Shown here: positions 10,898 through 22,464 of the stretch, in pieces | Position numbering within the stretch: the first letter of the stretch is position 1 | How the letters are laid out: each line of letters begins with the position of its first letter | Assembly: GCF_030704535.1 (NCBI RefSeq) | Contig: NC_081821.1 | Span: 8,943,001 to 9,007,000 of the forward strand | Direction: 5' to 3' | Length of the DNA stretch: 64,000 bases | DNA from: Vitis vinifera | Taxonomy: Eukaryota > Streptophyta > Magnoliopsida > Vitales > Vitaceae | Made by a program: the position numbers and the translations under genes | Notes under the pieces: model-generated | The model's input: only the letters and a program-made list of their open reading frames with translations | The model's database searches: none | Told to the model about the DNA's origin: nothing

Positions 10898-12875
10898 TTA
10901 CCCATGGATGAGATTCGCAATTCTAGATGATTCAGGGTCTGATTTATACTCGAAAGGGAGGGTTTTCCACCATTTAACAAATGTGGAATCCTCCAACAAC
11001 ACATCCTTTCCTAAAGAGCCTTCATGAATCCATTCAATTACATTTTTCTGTAGTTGCTGAATCTTCTGCTTAGTGTCTTGAAGGGATCCGTTCCCGCTAG
11101 TTTGAATGCAGAGCTCCTCTAGCTCAGCCCAGAAACAGGATTCTGACCTGGATCCAGATGGCTTATTTTCAGCATGCTCGAGCCATCTTTGGGTGTATCT
11201 ATATCGTTTTGGTCTCCCCCTTGTCACGTAGGTTCCTGTGTCTTCATTCTTCAAGTGTCGATAGTAGTTGGCAATATCTAGAGGCTCAACTATGCGGCGA
11301 TATATGGTTGCAAGTTCTATTAACTCTTTCCTGTTCTCAAATTCATCTGGAAGTTCGTACCTTCTCAACATTTCAATGATCTCATCCCAGATACCAGCTA
11401 GCACAAGCCTGCTCACATTAGCATCGAAGTCAGCTTTTTCTTCTTGGTGCTTGAAGGCGTCGTAGTAACCCAGTTTGCGAGTCTCGGCCTTTTCTTGGTA
11501 ATCTTTCAGCTTTCTTAATTCGTCATTAATCTTTTGCTTATTATCATCAATCTTAACCTGGTTTCTTAACCTTCGGTTCTCAAACCCTCCTGCAGCTCGA
11601 AGGCATAACCTGGCTTGTGGGCTCTGCAATCCAAAACATTATAATATCAGCTGAAATTTACAGCCATACGGAATTTTCAGAACTAAATTTCTGTAGTTAG
11701 GCAGTAAGGTCAGGAGCAAGAAAGAAAGCTCACCAGGCCGAGGTCATTCAAGGCAATGTTAACTGTGGCTGGACCGCCATTGGAAGACAATGGAAGGTCT
11801 TCCAGACTATCTAAATAAACTACATTCTGCATTCCTAAGCTCTCCTGTAGTTCATTTTCGTAGGCCAAATGTTCATGTAGGCTTCTTTGTGCAATCTCTG
11901 CAGCTTCTTCTTGGCTCAACTGAGCACAGTAAAACAGTATCTGCAGAACTGCATCCGGGTTCTTTAAGACAACCAATTTTCCATTTCCAGTGCAGAAGAT
12001 GTAAGTCCCGAAAGGTCTGTAAGGGCTGAGCTCAGTGAAGTTCCTTAGAGTTTCCAGTAACGGGTTTGTGCATCCCATGAGAATGCAGGCATCATGGATT
12101 GCAACCGAGGAAGCACTTCTCATCACGTTGAGATAGAAACCTAAAGGAGGATCAAGGGGTTCCCTGTAAAATTGAGATCTGGGATTGAAGAAATTGAGAA
12201 TTTGTTGGTGCTCAGTGGATGCAGGGCCAAGCATAATACGAGGGATAACATCAAATCTCATCACAAAATGGATGAAGTGGTCGGACCATTTCTCCCGCCT
12301 GACAGCATGACCGAAGATCCGATCACCGACAAGGGGGGATCCGAAAGTGATGCAGCGGGGTGGGTTCTGATTGGGCCCTGCCTTCTCCAAGAAGTATAGA
12401 GTTGCCAGGATGGCCATTGCACCACCCCAGGAGTGGCCAGTAAAAACAACTTGCCTCCTATCTGCAATTACTTTTTGCACCTGAAAAACCAAAACTCGAA
12501 CATCACCATTTTGAATCTACGCAAGTGTAATATATATACATGCATAAATTGAAGTACCTCTCTCTCAAGTGGTAGCTGATCTAAGATGGCTTTGAATCGC
12601 CGGAGGAAGGAGGCGTTGACCACAGCGACTTCATCGTTGCCTACACTTCGAAGAGAAGGAAAGGTACTAGCATCCATCTTTGTTTCTCCAAAAGGTGGGT
12701 GCGTAAACCAATCATCGGGAAGCCAAGATCCAGCAAACGCAAAAATAGCAAAGCCACGGGTTTTGTCGAGAAGAAATGGCCTGCCAGCGGAATTGTGAGC
12801 TCTCATGGCTTGAGAAGCAGCCCTGTTCACGATTTCTTCGCTCAATCTAATACGATTTCCAAGTGTTTCTCCCAT
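10898..12875 (-). CDS. EDS1: EDS1, lipase-like immune regulator (3 exons)
   Basis: Exons on the minus strand are 12558-12875, 11734-12480 and 10898-11623, all with GT-AG junctions. They give 596 residues, the usual EDS1 length. The N-terminal alpha/beta-hydrolase domain has the GHSWGG elbow with Ser at residue 123 and a likely triad Asp at 183 (RFDVIPR). A candidate His lies in LHEHLAYE. The C-terminal EP domain carries the family signature ANYYRHLKNEDTGTYVTRG followed by RPKRYRYTQRWLEHAE. In the known family, EDS1 forms heterodimers with PAD4 or SAG101 and relays signals from TIR-type NLR receptors to helper NLRs; hydrolase activity is dispensable. The start is the first ATG of the conserved MGETLGNRIRLSEE frame. 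Two W-box cores lie upstream (13023-13044). The reading frame looks intact. Confidence 0.95.
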
Positions 12876-13022
12876 ATTCTCTCTCCCTCTCCTGTGTGTA
12901 TCTCTCCTTTCTCTCCCTCTGTGTGTGTAATTTGAAGGTCTTGGTGTGCTCCTTGTTTTGTAGGAAGGCAGAAGGGGAAGAGGGTGAGTTGTTTATGGGC
13001 TTTTTTGGTAACTACACAACCA

Positions 13023-13044
13023 TTGACGAAGACTTAAGGTTGAC
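13023..13044 (+). promoter_or_regulatory. Paired W-box cores upstream of EDS1
   Basis: TTGAC occurs at 13023-13027 and again at 13040-13044, 148-169 bp upstream of the EDS1 start codon. WRKY factors bind TTGAC(C/T) cores. Here the following bases are G and A, so neither is a perfect TTGACY. Regulation by WRKY factors is inference. Confidence 0.3.
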
Positions 13045-14319
13045 ATGGACATTTTCCGCCCTTTCAATCCACCTAGTCAGCGTGAGCATCAAAGACTCTT
13101 GGGATGATTAAGCGGAGAAGCCGTTGGATTGGAATGACAGGCGGCTGATGGGGGATTCTTTCCTTTATTCCAGTTGCGAGGAAATGAGAGTGAAGAGGCC
13201 CACACGATTTTTAAGCCCTGTCTGAAAAGGCTTTTGATTGTGGGAGGTCCATTTCCAATCTGAAAGTAGCTACAAGAACGTATCAAATACGACATTTGTG
13301 GATGGAGTTGTGGTTAAAAAAATAATTAGATTTTTAAAAAGTTAAAAAGTAACTTTGAGAGAGATTTTAAAAAGCATTTTTAGTCAAATCCGGTTGATTG
13401 TGATTCTAGAAAACACTTTTAATATTTTTAATACTTTAAAATTTTTATATTTCAAGTATTATAAATGCTAAAAATATATTTTAATAAATGTTTCTAACAT
13501 TGGTAACATTTTGAAAATTTATTTTTTAAGTATTAAAAATATTAGCAACACTTTATATAATCATTGTAAAATACACTTTAAATTTTTTTAAAAAATTTAT
13601 TTTCTAAGACTTGAGTTGGGTTGACCTTATTTATACATTTATATGAAAATTCAAATTGTTGAGACAACATTTTAATATAATGATAAAAAATAAAAATATT
13701 TAGTAAAGTGAAATAGTATAGAATATAATTCTATTTGATAGTTCTTCTATATTATTGTATATATCATATTTGATATTTCTTCTATATTATGTTTGGGTTG
13801 TGTTTGTTCTCAAAAAATTTGAGGAAAAATGTGAGAGAAAAAAAATAGAGGAAAAGTAAAAAGTGAAAAAAAGACTTAAAATCAATATATAATTTATGAA
13901 CTCACTTATTAAATAATTTAAAAATATATAAAATTTTAACTAATTTTTAATTATATTTGATTTTTTTTATAGTGAAATCAAATATGAGAAAACTATTTTT
14001 CTTAATATTTTTTTTTCTTTCCTTAACATTTTTTTTTTAATTTCCTTAATACTTTATGGAATCAAACATAACATCATGCTTTGAGTGTTGATTTATTCTA
14101 CAATTTCCTGCTAGAGTTATGATTTTCTAGCTATACATAAAGCTAATGATGTTATATATTTTAGACTTTTTTATCAATAATATTCATAATTATTTGAAAT
14201 TCTCTCTTCCAATTCCATTTCTTTACACTATATTCTTTTTTCTCCGTGGACAATTGATTGCCTAACATCAGTAAGGAGTTGTTTGTTTTTTTTTAACTTA
14301 ATGTTCAATGCAATTTGTT

Positions 14320-14860
14320 TTCAGAATTTATATGTGTGGACCTCGTATTTCCGCTTATATGCTTCCATTCGATGGTGAACTCGCTTTTTATTTTAAAAAT
14401 GATTTTATTTTTAAGAAAATGACTTAAAGTCGCCACTTATTTTTGTTTTATTTTTAAAGGGTAAACAAAATAAGAAATAAAACCTTAAGTGTAACTCCTT
14501 ATTTTAGAAAATGTGGTCCATGAAAAACCAACTCGGGTTAGGGGGTCAGGTTACTTATCGGAAAGGTACGATAAATATCGTAGCACCCTTCTAAATCCCA
14601 AAGAACGGATCTCTACTAATGAGATGAAGCAATTATGAAAACTAATAAATAGATCAATGGATATCAACATGATCGCACACTGAAAGCCAAAGCATACATG
14701 GAAGATGGTCAGATGAGAAAGGATGTGTACCTTGGCAACAAACAACGATGCGTTATCAAGAAATGAAGTTAGTGCACAATTAATGAACATAAAATATGAC
14801 TCACATGTCACTAAATCGAATACGAAATCATCAATGACACACCTGACACTTCACTCAAGT
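14320..14860. repeat. Probable dispersed plant repeat fragment
   Basis: Contains a run of recognisable blocks in order: AAAGTCGCCACTTAT (14434-14448), ACTCGGGTTAGGGGGTCAGG (about 14531-14550), then ATCGTAGCACCCTTCTAAAT (about 14577-14596) and AAAGAACGGATCTC. Arrays of this kind (GTCGCCAC, GGGTCAGG, TAGCACCCT, CAAAGAACG) recur in many plant genomes and look transposon-derived. No coding capacity or termini are visible, so I cannot name the family. Confidence 0.35.
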
Positions 14861-15705
14861 TTATTTTTATTTTAAATAAAACTTCTTTGATGTTGGGCTT
14901 CCACAAAAACCCAATTTATTTTTGCACGAATCAATTTCATAAATTCTATCATTTGGAATTACGAAATTGAATTTATGCTTATTTAAAAATATTTTAGAAA
15001 ATCATAGAAGTTATGAAAGTTGCATGCCGAAGAAAATGGTAGCAAATTTTATTGGAAATTTGTTTTAATTTTTTTTAATTTATTACTTAAAAAAAAAAGA
15101 TTGTATGAGTAAAAAATCCAATATATTTGGCTTTTAAATGCTAAAAATAATTTTTTTTTAAACAACCAAAACACAATCTAAACGCAACGCTCGTCTTATT
15201 GATACTTAATAGAAATAAAATAATAAAAACAAACAACTTAATACTTAAAGCTATTAAGTTGAATTTAAAGTTTAAGTTAAGTTAAATTTTATTTATATTT
15301 AAGTAAAAAAACAAACATTACTTAAGTATACCTTAATTATCTTTTTGAAGGTTGGAAAATATTTTATTTTAAGCCCAATAAGAGCTTATATCTATGTCCA
15401 GACATTTGATGAACAGAAGTGATTATGTCATTAGAGAAAAGCTTAAACATGGAAGTAAAAACAAAGTTGCTTATTATGGAAGTCTATTAGTAGATTATGC
15501 ACAGTAAAACTTCTATAACACCAAGATCACTCATTGGACTTCAGCTGTCACTTCTAGTCAAAAGACAAAAACAATAAGTCATTAATCTACCTTTCATTTA
15601 AAACTTACTTTACAAATCATGTGGCTGACCTTAGGCTCAAATTGTAGCAAGTTTAATCCTTCCATAGTCATTGACCAATTGTTCATACAGAATTGTAACC
15701 CCTCT

Positions 15706-18220
15706 TCAGAAGTCATCCTCTGAATCGCTGGAAGATGTTGTCCTACACATATCTGACATGAATTGTAACTGCAAGTTTGTGAATCTCACTGCCTGCCTTG
15801 TTGGTGACAGTGGTGGGGATGATCCTACAGTCTTTGTCACATTCTTCTTCTGCAGTCTCCTGTAAATGTCTTGGCAAGCTTGATCAACCATGTCAAGAAA
15901 ATCCTTCACAATGAGAAACAACTGAAGAGGTTGTCCCCCTTTGTCTTTAGAAGCTCCCGCTTGGTAATATTCTGTTGTTCTCTTCACAAGCTCCATTACC
16001 CTTGTTTGCTCTACTCTTACCACTTTAAGCTCCTCCTCACATTCCTCTAGAAACCCTTTCATTTCCTGCACAAACCTGCCCTTCTCGCCATTGCTGCAGC
16101 TTGCCACAAGCAGCTGAATTTCAGCAACACGGGCTGTGAGAGTTGAGCACATGTTGATGAAAGTATCATGGTCTATGACTGCAGCTTTCTTTACATTATA
16201 GAATTCAGTACTTAGCCCCCCTAACACTGGTAATCCAAGCATAAGGTACTCTTTCTCTTTTTTGTTCTCTTTCTCTTTCTCATTCTCTTTCTCTTTCTCT
16301 TTCTCTTCTTTTGGTGTCTGACTTACTGAATTTGGATCACTGTTTTTGCCTCTTTGACTATTACTTCTGTCCAGGCTATCGTTCTGATTGATTGCACAAC
16401 GCCTACCCTCTGATCGAACTACTTGTTCCACTACAAAGTGAAGTAAAGTAGTCTTTCCATCAATGCTCTTCACATCTGAAAGTCTACGAAGAGCACTAAG
16501 GTTGAAGCCTTGGGCATTTCCTCTGGCGGTTCCTGCATTCATTCTATTGCCAGCCTTGAGAATGGCTTCAAGAAGTTTTAAGAAAAGCCCACGACTTCTT
16601 AGCTCCTTGCAGGCCAATTCAAGTGTTTGCAAAGACTCCTTCAAGTGAAGGATTTCAGGGTCGTAGTTTGTTCTGAAAAGCATTGCATTGAAGCGCATGA
16701 ACGCTGAAGGAACAACTTTCAGGATGTGGTAGAGAAAGGACTCTGCATCAGCAAGCTTAGTTGGATTGCCATTGAATTGCAGGATTTTGGATTCTTCTTC
16801 TTGAGTTGGAGAAATTTTGGTCAGTTTTTCAAGAGTATCAGTGGTGAGGCCTTGACCTTCCAGGAGGGCATCTAGAATTTCTCTACGAGAGACTGCAAGA
16901 GATCTAAGTACAATTGCAGTATTTTGTGATTTTCGGGGTTCCAGGATGAAAATTTGGGTTGGCAGGGCAGAGTTGGAACTGCTTGAAGTCACTGGCTTGT
17001 TATTCATTTCAGGGGGTTTCTGGTTCGCAGTGTATCCAAACAGAGATTCCATAAGTTCATCATCAAACCTGATAGATTTATATAAAATCAGTAACAGGAA
17101 ACAATAGAGGGATGAGAGGTAAAGGGGGAAATGTTAACAAATAAGCATAAGTTTCAAGGTACTTTTACCTGAAGGATCCATCATTGATCTCATCCCACAC
17201 AATTGAATGATCAACATTAGCTATGACCTTATCCCAGTGCAATGGCTTCAGCTTCATCTGCCCAAAATCAGTTCCCTTGGAGCTTCCTTCAGTTGATGCC
17301 TCTGCCCTGTTATTACTGTTCATCTTCCCCCTTGGTACAGGTGGAGGTTTCAAAGCTGAAACCAAACCACCTGCCTTAGGTGGTGGAGGTGGTGCTGCAG
17401 GCTTCCTCCTTGTTGGGATTGGTGGCAGAGGAGGTGGTCCAGGGATTTTCCTTTCAGGAGGAGGTGGTGGAGGAGGAGGCGGTCCGGGGATTTTCTTGTT
17501 AGGAGGGAGTGGTGGAGAATGTGGGTTGGGAGTTTTCTTTATTGGAATCACCTGTGGAGGCGGTGGAAGTGGCTGAGAGGGTACTGGTGGTGGAGGTGGA
17601 GGAGGAGATGGTACAGAAACCTGAGGCTGTAGAGTTGGAACTTTCAAAACTGGTTTGGCCTCTTTCTCTAGGATAATCACATCTGATGACTCATGAAGAA
17701 ATGGGATCTCTTGAATTCTCTTTGATTTTCTGGGTCTATCTACCATACTCTCCACTATCTTTCCTCTTTCTTCTTCATTAGGATTATTCAAAACCTTAGA
17801 GAAACTATTCCTCAATTGCCCACCTTCAAGTTTCCTCAGATAGAGAACCTCCACTCCATTATCATCAACAATCAATCCTTTCAGAGTTCCACGATGCTTG
17901 AATTCCTCATGCATCACCTCAGCTTCTTCACGACGAAAACTCGATTCATTTTTATCTCTCTGACGTTGACGAGCAACAAATTTTCTGAAGCAGAAGAACA
18001 CCCCAGCAACAACAACAGCACTTGCAGCTGTTGCTCCAGCTACCTCACCAACTTTTCCATGTGATGCTGCTCCTGGAATTTGTGGAGAGATTGGAGAATT
18101 ATTAGGAGAACTGGGGATGGAACTTGCAGGTGAAGAACTTGGTTGAGAGAAACAAGGGAGACAAAGAAGAGAGAAACACAAGAGAGAGGGAAGAATCCAT
18201 GGATGACCCTTCACACCCAT
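15706..18220 (-). CDS. Class I formin, FH1-FH2 actin nucleator (2 exons)
   Basis: Exons on the minus strand are 17169-18220 and 15706-17068, joined in frame to 804 residues. I chose the ATG at 18220 over the in-frame upstream ATG at 18397 because it opens a signal peptide (MGVKGHPWILPSLLCFSLL). A transmembrane segment follows at about residues 57-78 with a basic stop-transfer RKFVARQRQR. FH1 is a run of polyproline blocks at about residues 200-300 (binds profilin). FH2 runs from KLKPLHWDKV to about residue 790, including the actin-binding GNRMNAGTARG knob. Class I plant formins anchor actin nucleation at the plasma membrane. A Lys/Glu repeat tract sits inside FH2 at about residues 605-625. 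The C-terminus ends in an acidic SSSDSEDDF. I do not assign a specific Arabidopsis FH number. Confidence 0.93.
16250..16312 (-). repeat. In-frame AAAGAG/GAGAAA microsatellite in the formin FH2
   Basis: A CTCTTT-type hexanucleotide repeat on the plus strand encodes alternating Lys and Glu (EKEKEKENEKEKENKKEKE) in the formin. Because the unit is six bases, length changes keep the frame. It lies in a non-conserved linker between FH2 segments VVEQVVRSEG and LGLPVLGGLS. Confidence 0.85.
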
Positions 18221-20260
18221 GAACTCTGAAAAGATAGAATCACAGAGAGAGTAGAAGAAATTGGTTGGTTTTGGCTGCAATGGAAGTAAAATTCTTCTGC
18301 CCTCTGTGTTTTGAATTTTGGTTGCTGAACGTTTCAATGAAGGTGGTTGTGGCTGGTTGGGGTTGTCCAACTCTCCCAGGGCTTTCCTACCATTCATTGA
18401 CTACAATACCCTCATCCCCATCCAAATGCCCCAACCAGAGGTGCCCCCAAAGGGATTTCATAGTAAATTCACTTGAGTTATATAGTATAACCATTAAGTC
18501 AGAAGTTGGGTGCAATAGTTTACTCCGTCCTACGTCTATGCTGGTATGAAATTGCTGTCTTGGAGTGCTATTTTACAGTATATTCCTCATAACTTCTTCT
18601 GGGCCATCTACAAATCAACTCCAGCTGTTGAATTCAAGGTCATTGGGGTCATAAAACATTATTATTTATCAATCCAACAGTCGGCATTCCTGTGATTAAT
18701 TTAATATGAATGGCATACTACCTCGGGTTTGTCAGGATCTTGATGTTTCATTAGCTTTTACCTTCATATAAACAAAACCGAAGTAGGATATTCGCTTTCT
18801 AAAAGACACTAATTAATCGGATCTTTCTCATGTTTTTATGTTTTCTTAATCAACTTTTCAGTAACAGACCTGCATATGCCTTCGGAATCGAACCATCAAA
18901 GGTTTTGCTGTCTGGTGCCACAATCATAGTAACCGACCTGAAACCTCCATGTCTTACTGTAACTCTGAAAAGGAAGATGTGAATTTGAATGGTGGGGATG
19001 TTAATGAATGAGGCAACGCAACCGTTCAATCTATGGCTTGGTTTGTTGGATTGAGGTTGCAAGTCCCGGAAGTAGGAGACCTCGATTCTGGTTTTGTGAC
19101 CGCATTGGGAGAAGCAGGATGATAATAATGTGGCCCCCTGAAATGATTGGCAAAGGGTAATGTAGAAGTTGAATAGAACCCTCTGTTGGCTGTCTAAAGA
19201 AGATGAATTTTCAACCACTTTGGAGGCGGATCCACAACATGCTAAGTCACATACAGCTCAATTAGTAAATAGTTTGTCTTCAAGTAGATGAGACTAAATC
19301 CCATGAGCATGATTCTTGTCCTCCCTAGCCGATTTCTAGAACTTATGGCAGTGTTTTTCAAAGTGTTCATGAATATGTTTCTTTATTTTTTAAAAGCATT
19401 TTTAAAATTCAGATAAACATCTCATTTCTTTCTTTTTCTTCCAAAACACTTTTCAAATTAGAAGCGTTTTTTAAAAACATTACCAAGCAGACTCTTCTTA
19501 GTTGGGTCTTGTGTTTGGGGTTTGGCATTGTCTTGGCCATAGAGAGATCACATAACTACACCCAAATGAGATCTCTGGCTATGATACAAGGTTCCAGCCA
19601 GCAAACCAGGTATAAGCCAATTAGGCCGGGTACATTGCTTTGCTCTGATTTTAGGCATATTGTAACTACAGTATGAAGGACCAACTCCAGCCTCCAGGTG
19701 TGGCTTCATATGCAAAACCCATCATTTTAAAAGGTTGGGATAGAAGTCACACTAGCATTCATGTAGTTTAACATGGATTAAAATCCTATTCAAGTGGCCC
19801 AGAGTACTTAGTACCAATTGAAATGGATTGAAGTAGGCATTAAATGTATAAAAAAGAAGCAAAGTAGAGAAGAAACTCAATTAGGACCATGTTATGATAT
19901 GTGCAGATGGCGTTTGGTACTTGGAAGTGCCAGGTGATCCAATTATCATGTAAAATACAAAGCTGGAGGAGTTGCAGACTGAACCAAGAGTTTGATGCAA
20001 GCGATATAACTCTGATGGAATAAATTTTTTCATTAACTACATCATCAGAGAGGAAAAGAATTTTTCTGGACTTCTCTCATGTCGTGGTTCTGGTTTTTAA
20101 GTTTTGGGTCGTAGTGAAATCTTCATTTCAGTAATTTTGCACATTTAGTATAAGATTCAAAACAGAACAAGAAGTAACCTCCACCAGAGCGCGCAGCTAC
20201 AATGCAGACACCAGGTGAGGCTGACAAAATAGGCCCACTCAGATGAGAAGTCACAGCAAC
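18221..20260. other. Spacer between formin and response regulator
   Basis: Holds the formin 5' leader and promoter (18221-18600) and the response-regulator 3' flank. A block at about 19345-19495 with CAGTGTTTTTCAAA and GCGTTTTTTAAAAAC resembles the short AT-rich MITE-like sequences common in eudicots. An open stretch on the minus strand (18850-19218) has no recognisable domain and I do not call it a gene. Confidence 0.45.
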
Positions 20261-22464
20261 TTAATCTTCAACCCACAATCTAGGTCGCTTTGAAGGACAC
20301 TCTGGAGAAGAAGAAGAAGAAGATGGTAGTAGCAACGAGGATATCTCACAATCAAGTGATGGTGCTGGTGACAATGGGGGTGAGATGCTGTAATCATCTT
20401 GTAGCTTTCTCTTATGGTTCCCTTTCTTCCTATTTTCCTCTCCCTCTTCCTCTCCTCTCATTATGAAATCTCTCAGGCGTCTCACGTCTGCCAGTTTTAC
20501 TGGTTTCACTATAAACTCCTCTGCACCTTCCTCTAAACACCTGTTATTCATTGAAAACATATGCTGTTAACCAGCTAACAATACAAGCAATCCTTCAACA
20601 CAAGAGCACATGTAGAAAAAAAAAATTCAACATATTAGTTTTACTTCATGCTGATAGAGGCCATATTGTTTCCAAGGCCACAAGTTAATGAATGTGTTCC
20701 AGAGGTTTAAGGAGAATATATTGATATTATTCGGTTTTTAAATACAATGGAAGGGCAACTGGGATTGGAGTAGTTGGCACATTGATGCTCAATAATCGAT
20801 ATACAATGAAAGGTTTCATCCAGCTGAACTCAAAATGTTGAGCCAAGGCTTTGTTGAGTTGGATTAAGTTAAGGAGGATGATTCGGTTGTTTCTGCTTGT
20901 TTTCTTGAGATTGTTTAAAAAAATAATGATATAAAATGGAAAATGATTGAAAATAAAGCATTAAAGATAAAAGTTATATCTAAGAAATATTTGGAAACAT
21001 AGAAAATACATTGAGAACATCCCAAAACTACCATCTCAGATAACATCAAAAAACTGTTTTCGAAAACTGTCCTCAAAACCTGTTTTTGAGAACGTTCCCA
21101 AAAAGAAAACATCGGCTAGCGAGGGTGTTGCCAAACCTTGACAATTTCATCTCCTAAATCCCAAAAATTTGATTTGGGGTTTCATATTGGTTTAGATATC
21201 AAGAACATTTGCTTTGGTTGAATACATCTGCCATGACACCTCAGATGTCGATCCCAAGTTCAATTAAGATTTCATATGCATTCACCTACTTTTCTATTTT
21301 CAAATAGGAAATACATAAATGAATCACAGTGACATTTTTAAAGCTCATTAAGAGCCTGTTTCTGCTTTAGGTTTGAAGACACAGAAACCTTCATTAAAGC
21401 AAATAGATTGCAAATTCAGATTCCTGGATACCTGTCAATGCGAGTCAGGATGTTTTCTGAAGACATGATCACCACTGGTATCTTTCTGAAAGCCTTTGAC
21501 TCCTGCTTAGATTTAAGATAGGGAATCAGTCCGATAACACTCAGATATATCTGGGTTTTAAGTTCTTGTCTACCTTTTGGATGCTGAGAAAATGTAGGAA
21601 AAGAAGCCAAAATTTTGAATGTTTCCATTGTTTGGGACAGAGGAAAATCAAAACCTCCACTCAGGGTTAAGATAAGGAGAGCTTTCGATTTTTTTGAATT
21701 AAAAAAGAAAAACCATAAAATGGAGGAACCAGATTGTATTTCCTTTCATGGGTTTTCCCAGCAACCAAGCAGACCCACAAGAGGCAATTTATCAAACGGC
21801 AAATATCAAACCTTGATCTTCTTGAGCAACTCATACCCTGTCATCCCAGGCATAGAATAGTCCGTCATGATCAGATTCACCTTCAAACCCTTCAAGGAAA
21901 CCATTGAGATATCAATCATCCAAACAGTATTAAAGAAATCTTTGAATTTAATCAAAAAAGGAAAAACAAAAAGACCTCTGTTTATTTGCAGGGAAAAACG
22001 TAGGAAAATGATAAAAATTAAATTCTGCTCTTTTAAACCAACACTTTAACACTTTCTTTTTCTTTTTCTTTGCAACCAAACAGGGGTCCAAACGAATTTC
22101 CAAGCTCATTCTTCTTACATCAAATCCAACTGAGTTCTCCTCCCCGTCCAACCCCAGAAACTGCAGAGCCCTCGTTCCACTCTCCACAGCCGTCACTGAA
22201 AATTCCGTTCCCATCGTTTTCAGAAAAGAAAAAAAAAAAACCCAAATCTCAAGACCCTCCAAGCTCTAAAATCGACAATCGACACACACACAAACACACA
22301 CCTTTACAAGAAGATATCTTGAGCAGCCTCTCAATCACCTTCCGATCCACATGGCTATCATCAACAGCAAGAACATGGAGCTCCGATCCAGCAGCGGAGT
22401 GATCAGAAACCCCAACTTTCTCCGGTAACACATGCCGAAGAAATTCGCCGGCGGCGGAACCCAT
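20261..22464 (-). CDS. Type-A cytokinin response regulator (5 exons)
   Basis: Exons on the minus strand are 22302-22464, 22119-22195, 21812-21889, 21432-21502 and 20261-20540. All junctions are GT-AG and in frame, giving 222 residues. The receiver domain shows the paired acidic residues of [10 protein letters not shown], the phospho-acceptor Asp of [20 protein letters not shown], the switch Ser of VVIMSSEN and the conserved Lys of [11 protein letters not shown]. There is no Myb-like output domain after it, only a Ser/Pro-rich tail, which defines type A. Family members are cytokinin-induced and damp cytokinin signalling by taking phosphate from AHP proteins. The receiver is closest by eye to the ARR3-7/ARR15 group. 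I chose ATG 22464 because it directly precedes the receiver; an in-frame ATG at 22575 would add 37 unconserved residues. Confidence 0.94.

Larger units (their letters stand above)
12876..15705. other. EDS1 upstream region and AT-rich spacer
   Basis: 12876-12935 is a CT/GT-rich tract that would be purine-rich in the EDS1 leader. From 13300 to 14300 the sequence is very AT-rich with short internally similar blocks and no open frame. A fragment resembling a dispersed repeat is described separately (14320-14860). 14870-15640 is AT-rich again, with TTAAGT-containing direct repeats near 15220-15330. No gene is supported. Confidence 0.5.

Noticed and set aside
17223-17576. Gly-rich open frame on the plus strand
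   Set aside because: It is the mirror of the formin polyproline FH1 coding sequence; low complexity and no domain of its own.
18850-19218. 122-residue open frame on the minus strand
   Set aside because: No recognisable domain, no splice partners and no neighbouring exon logic; likely chance.
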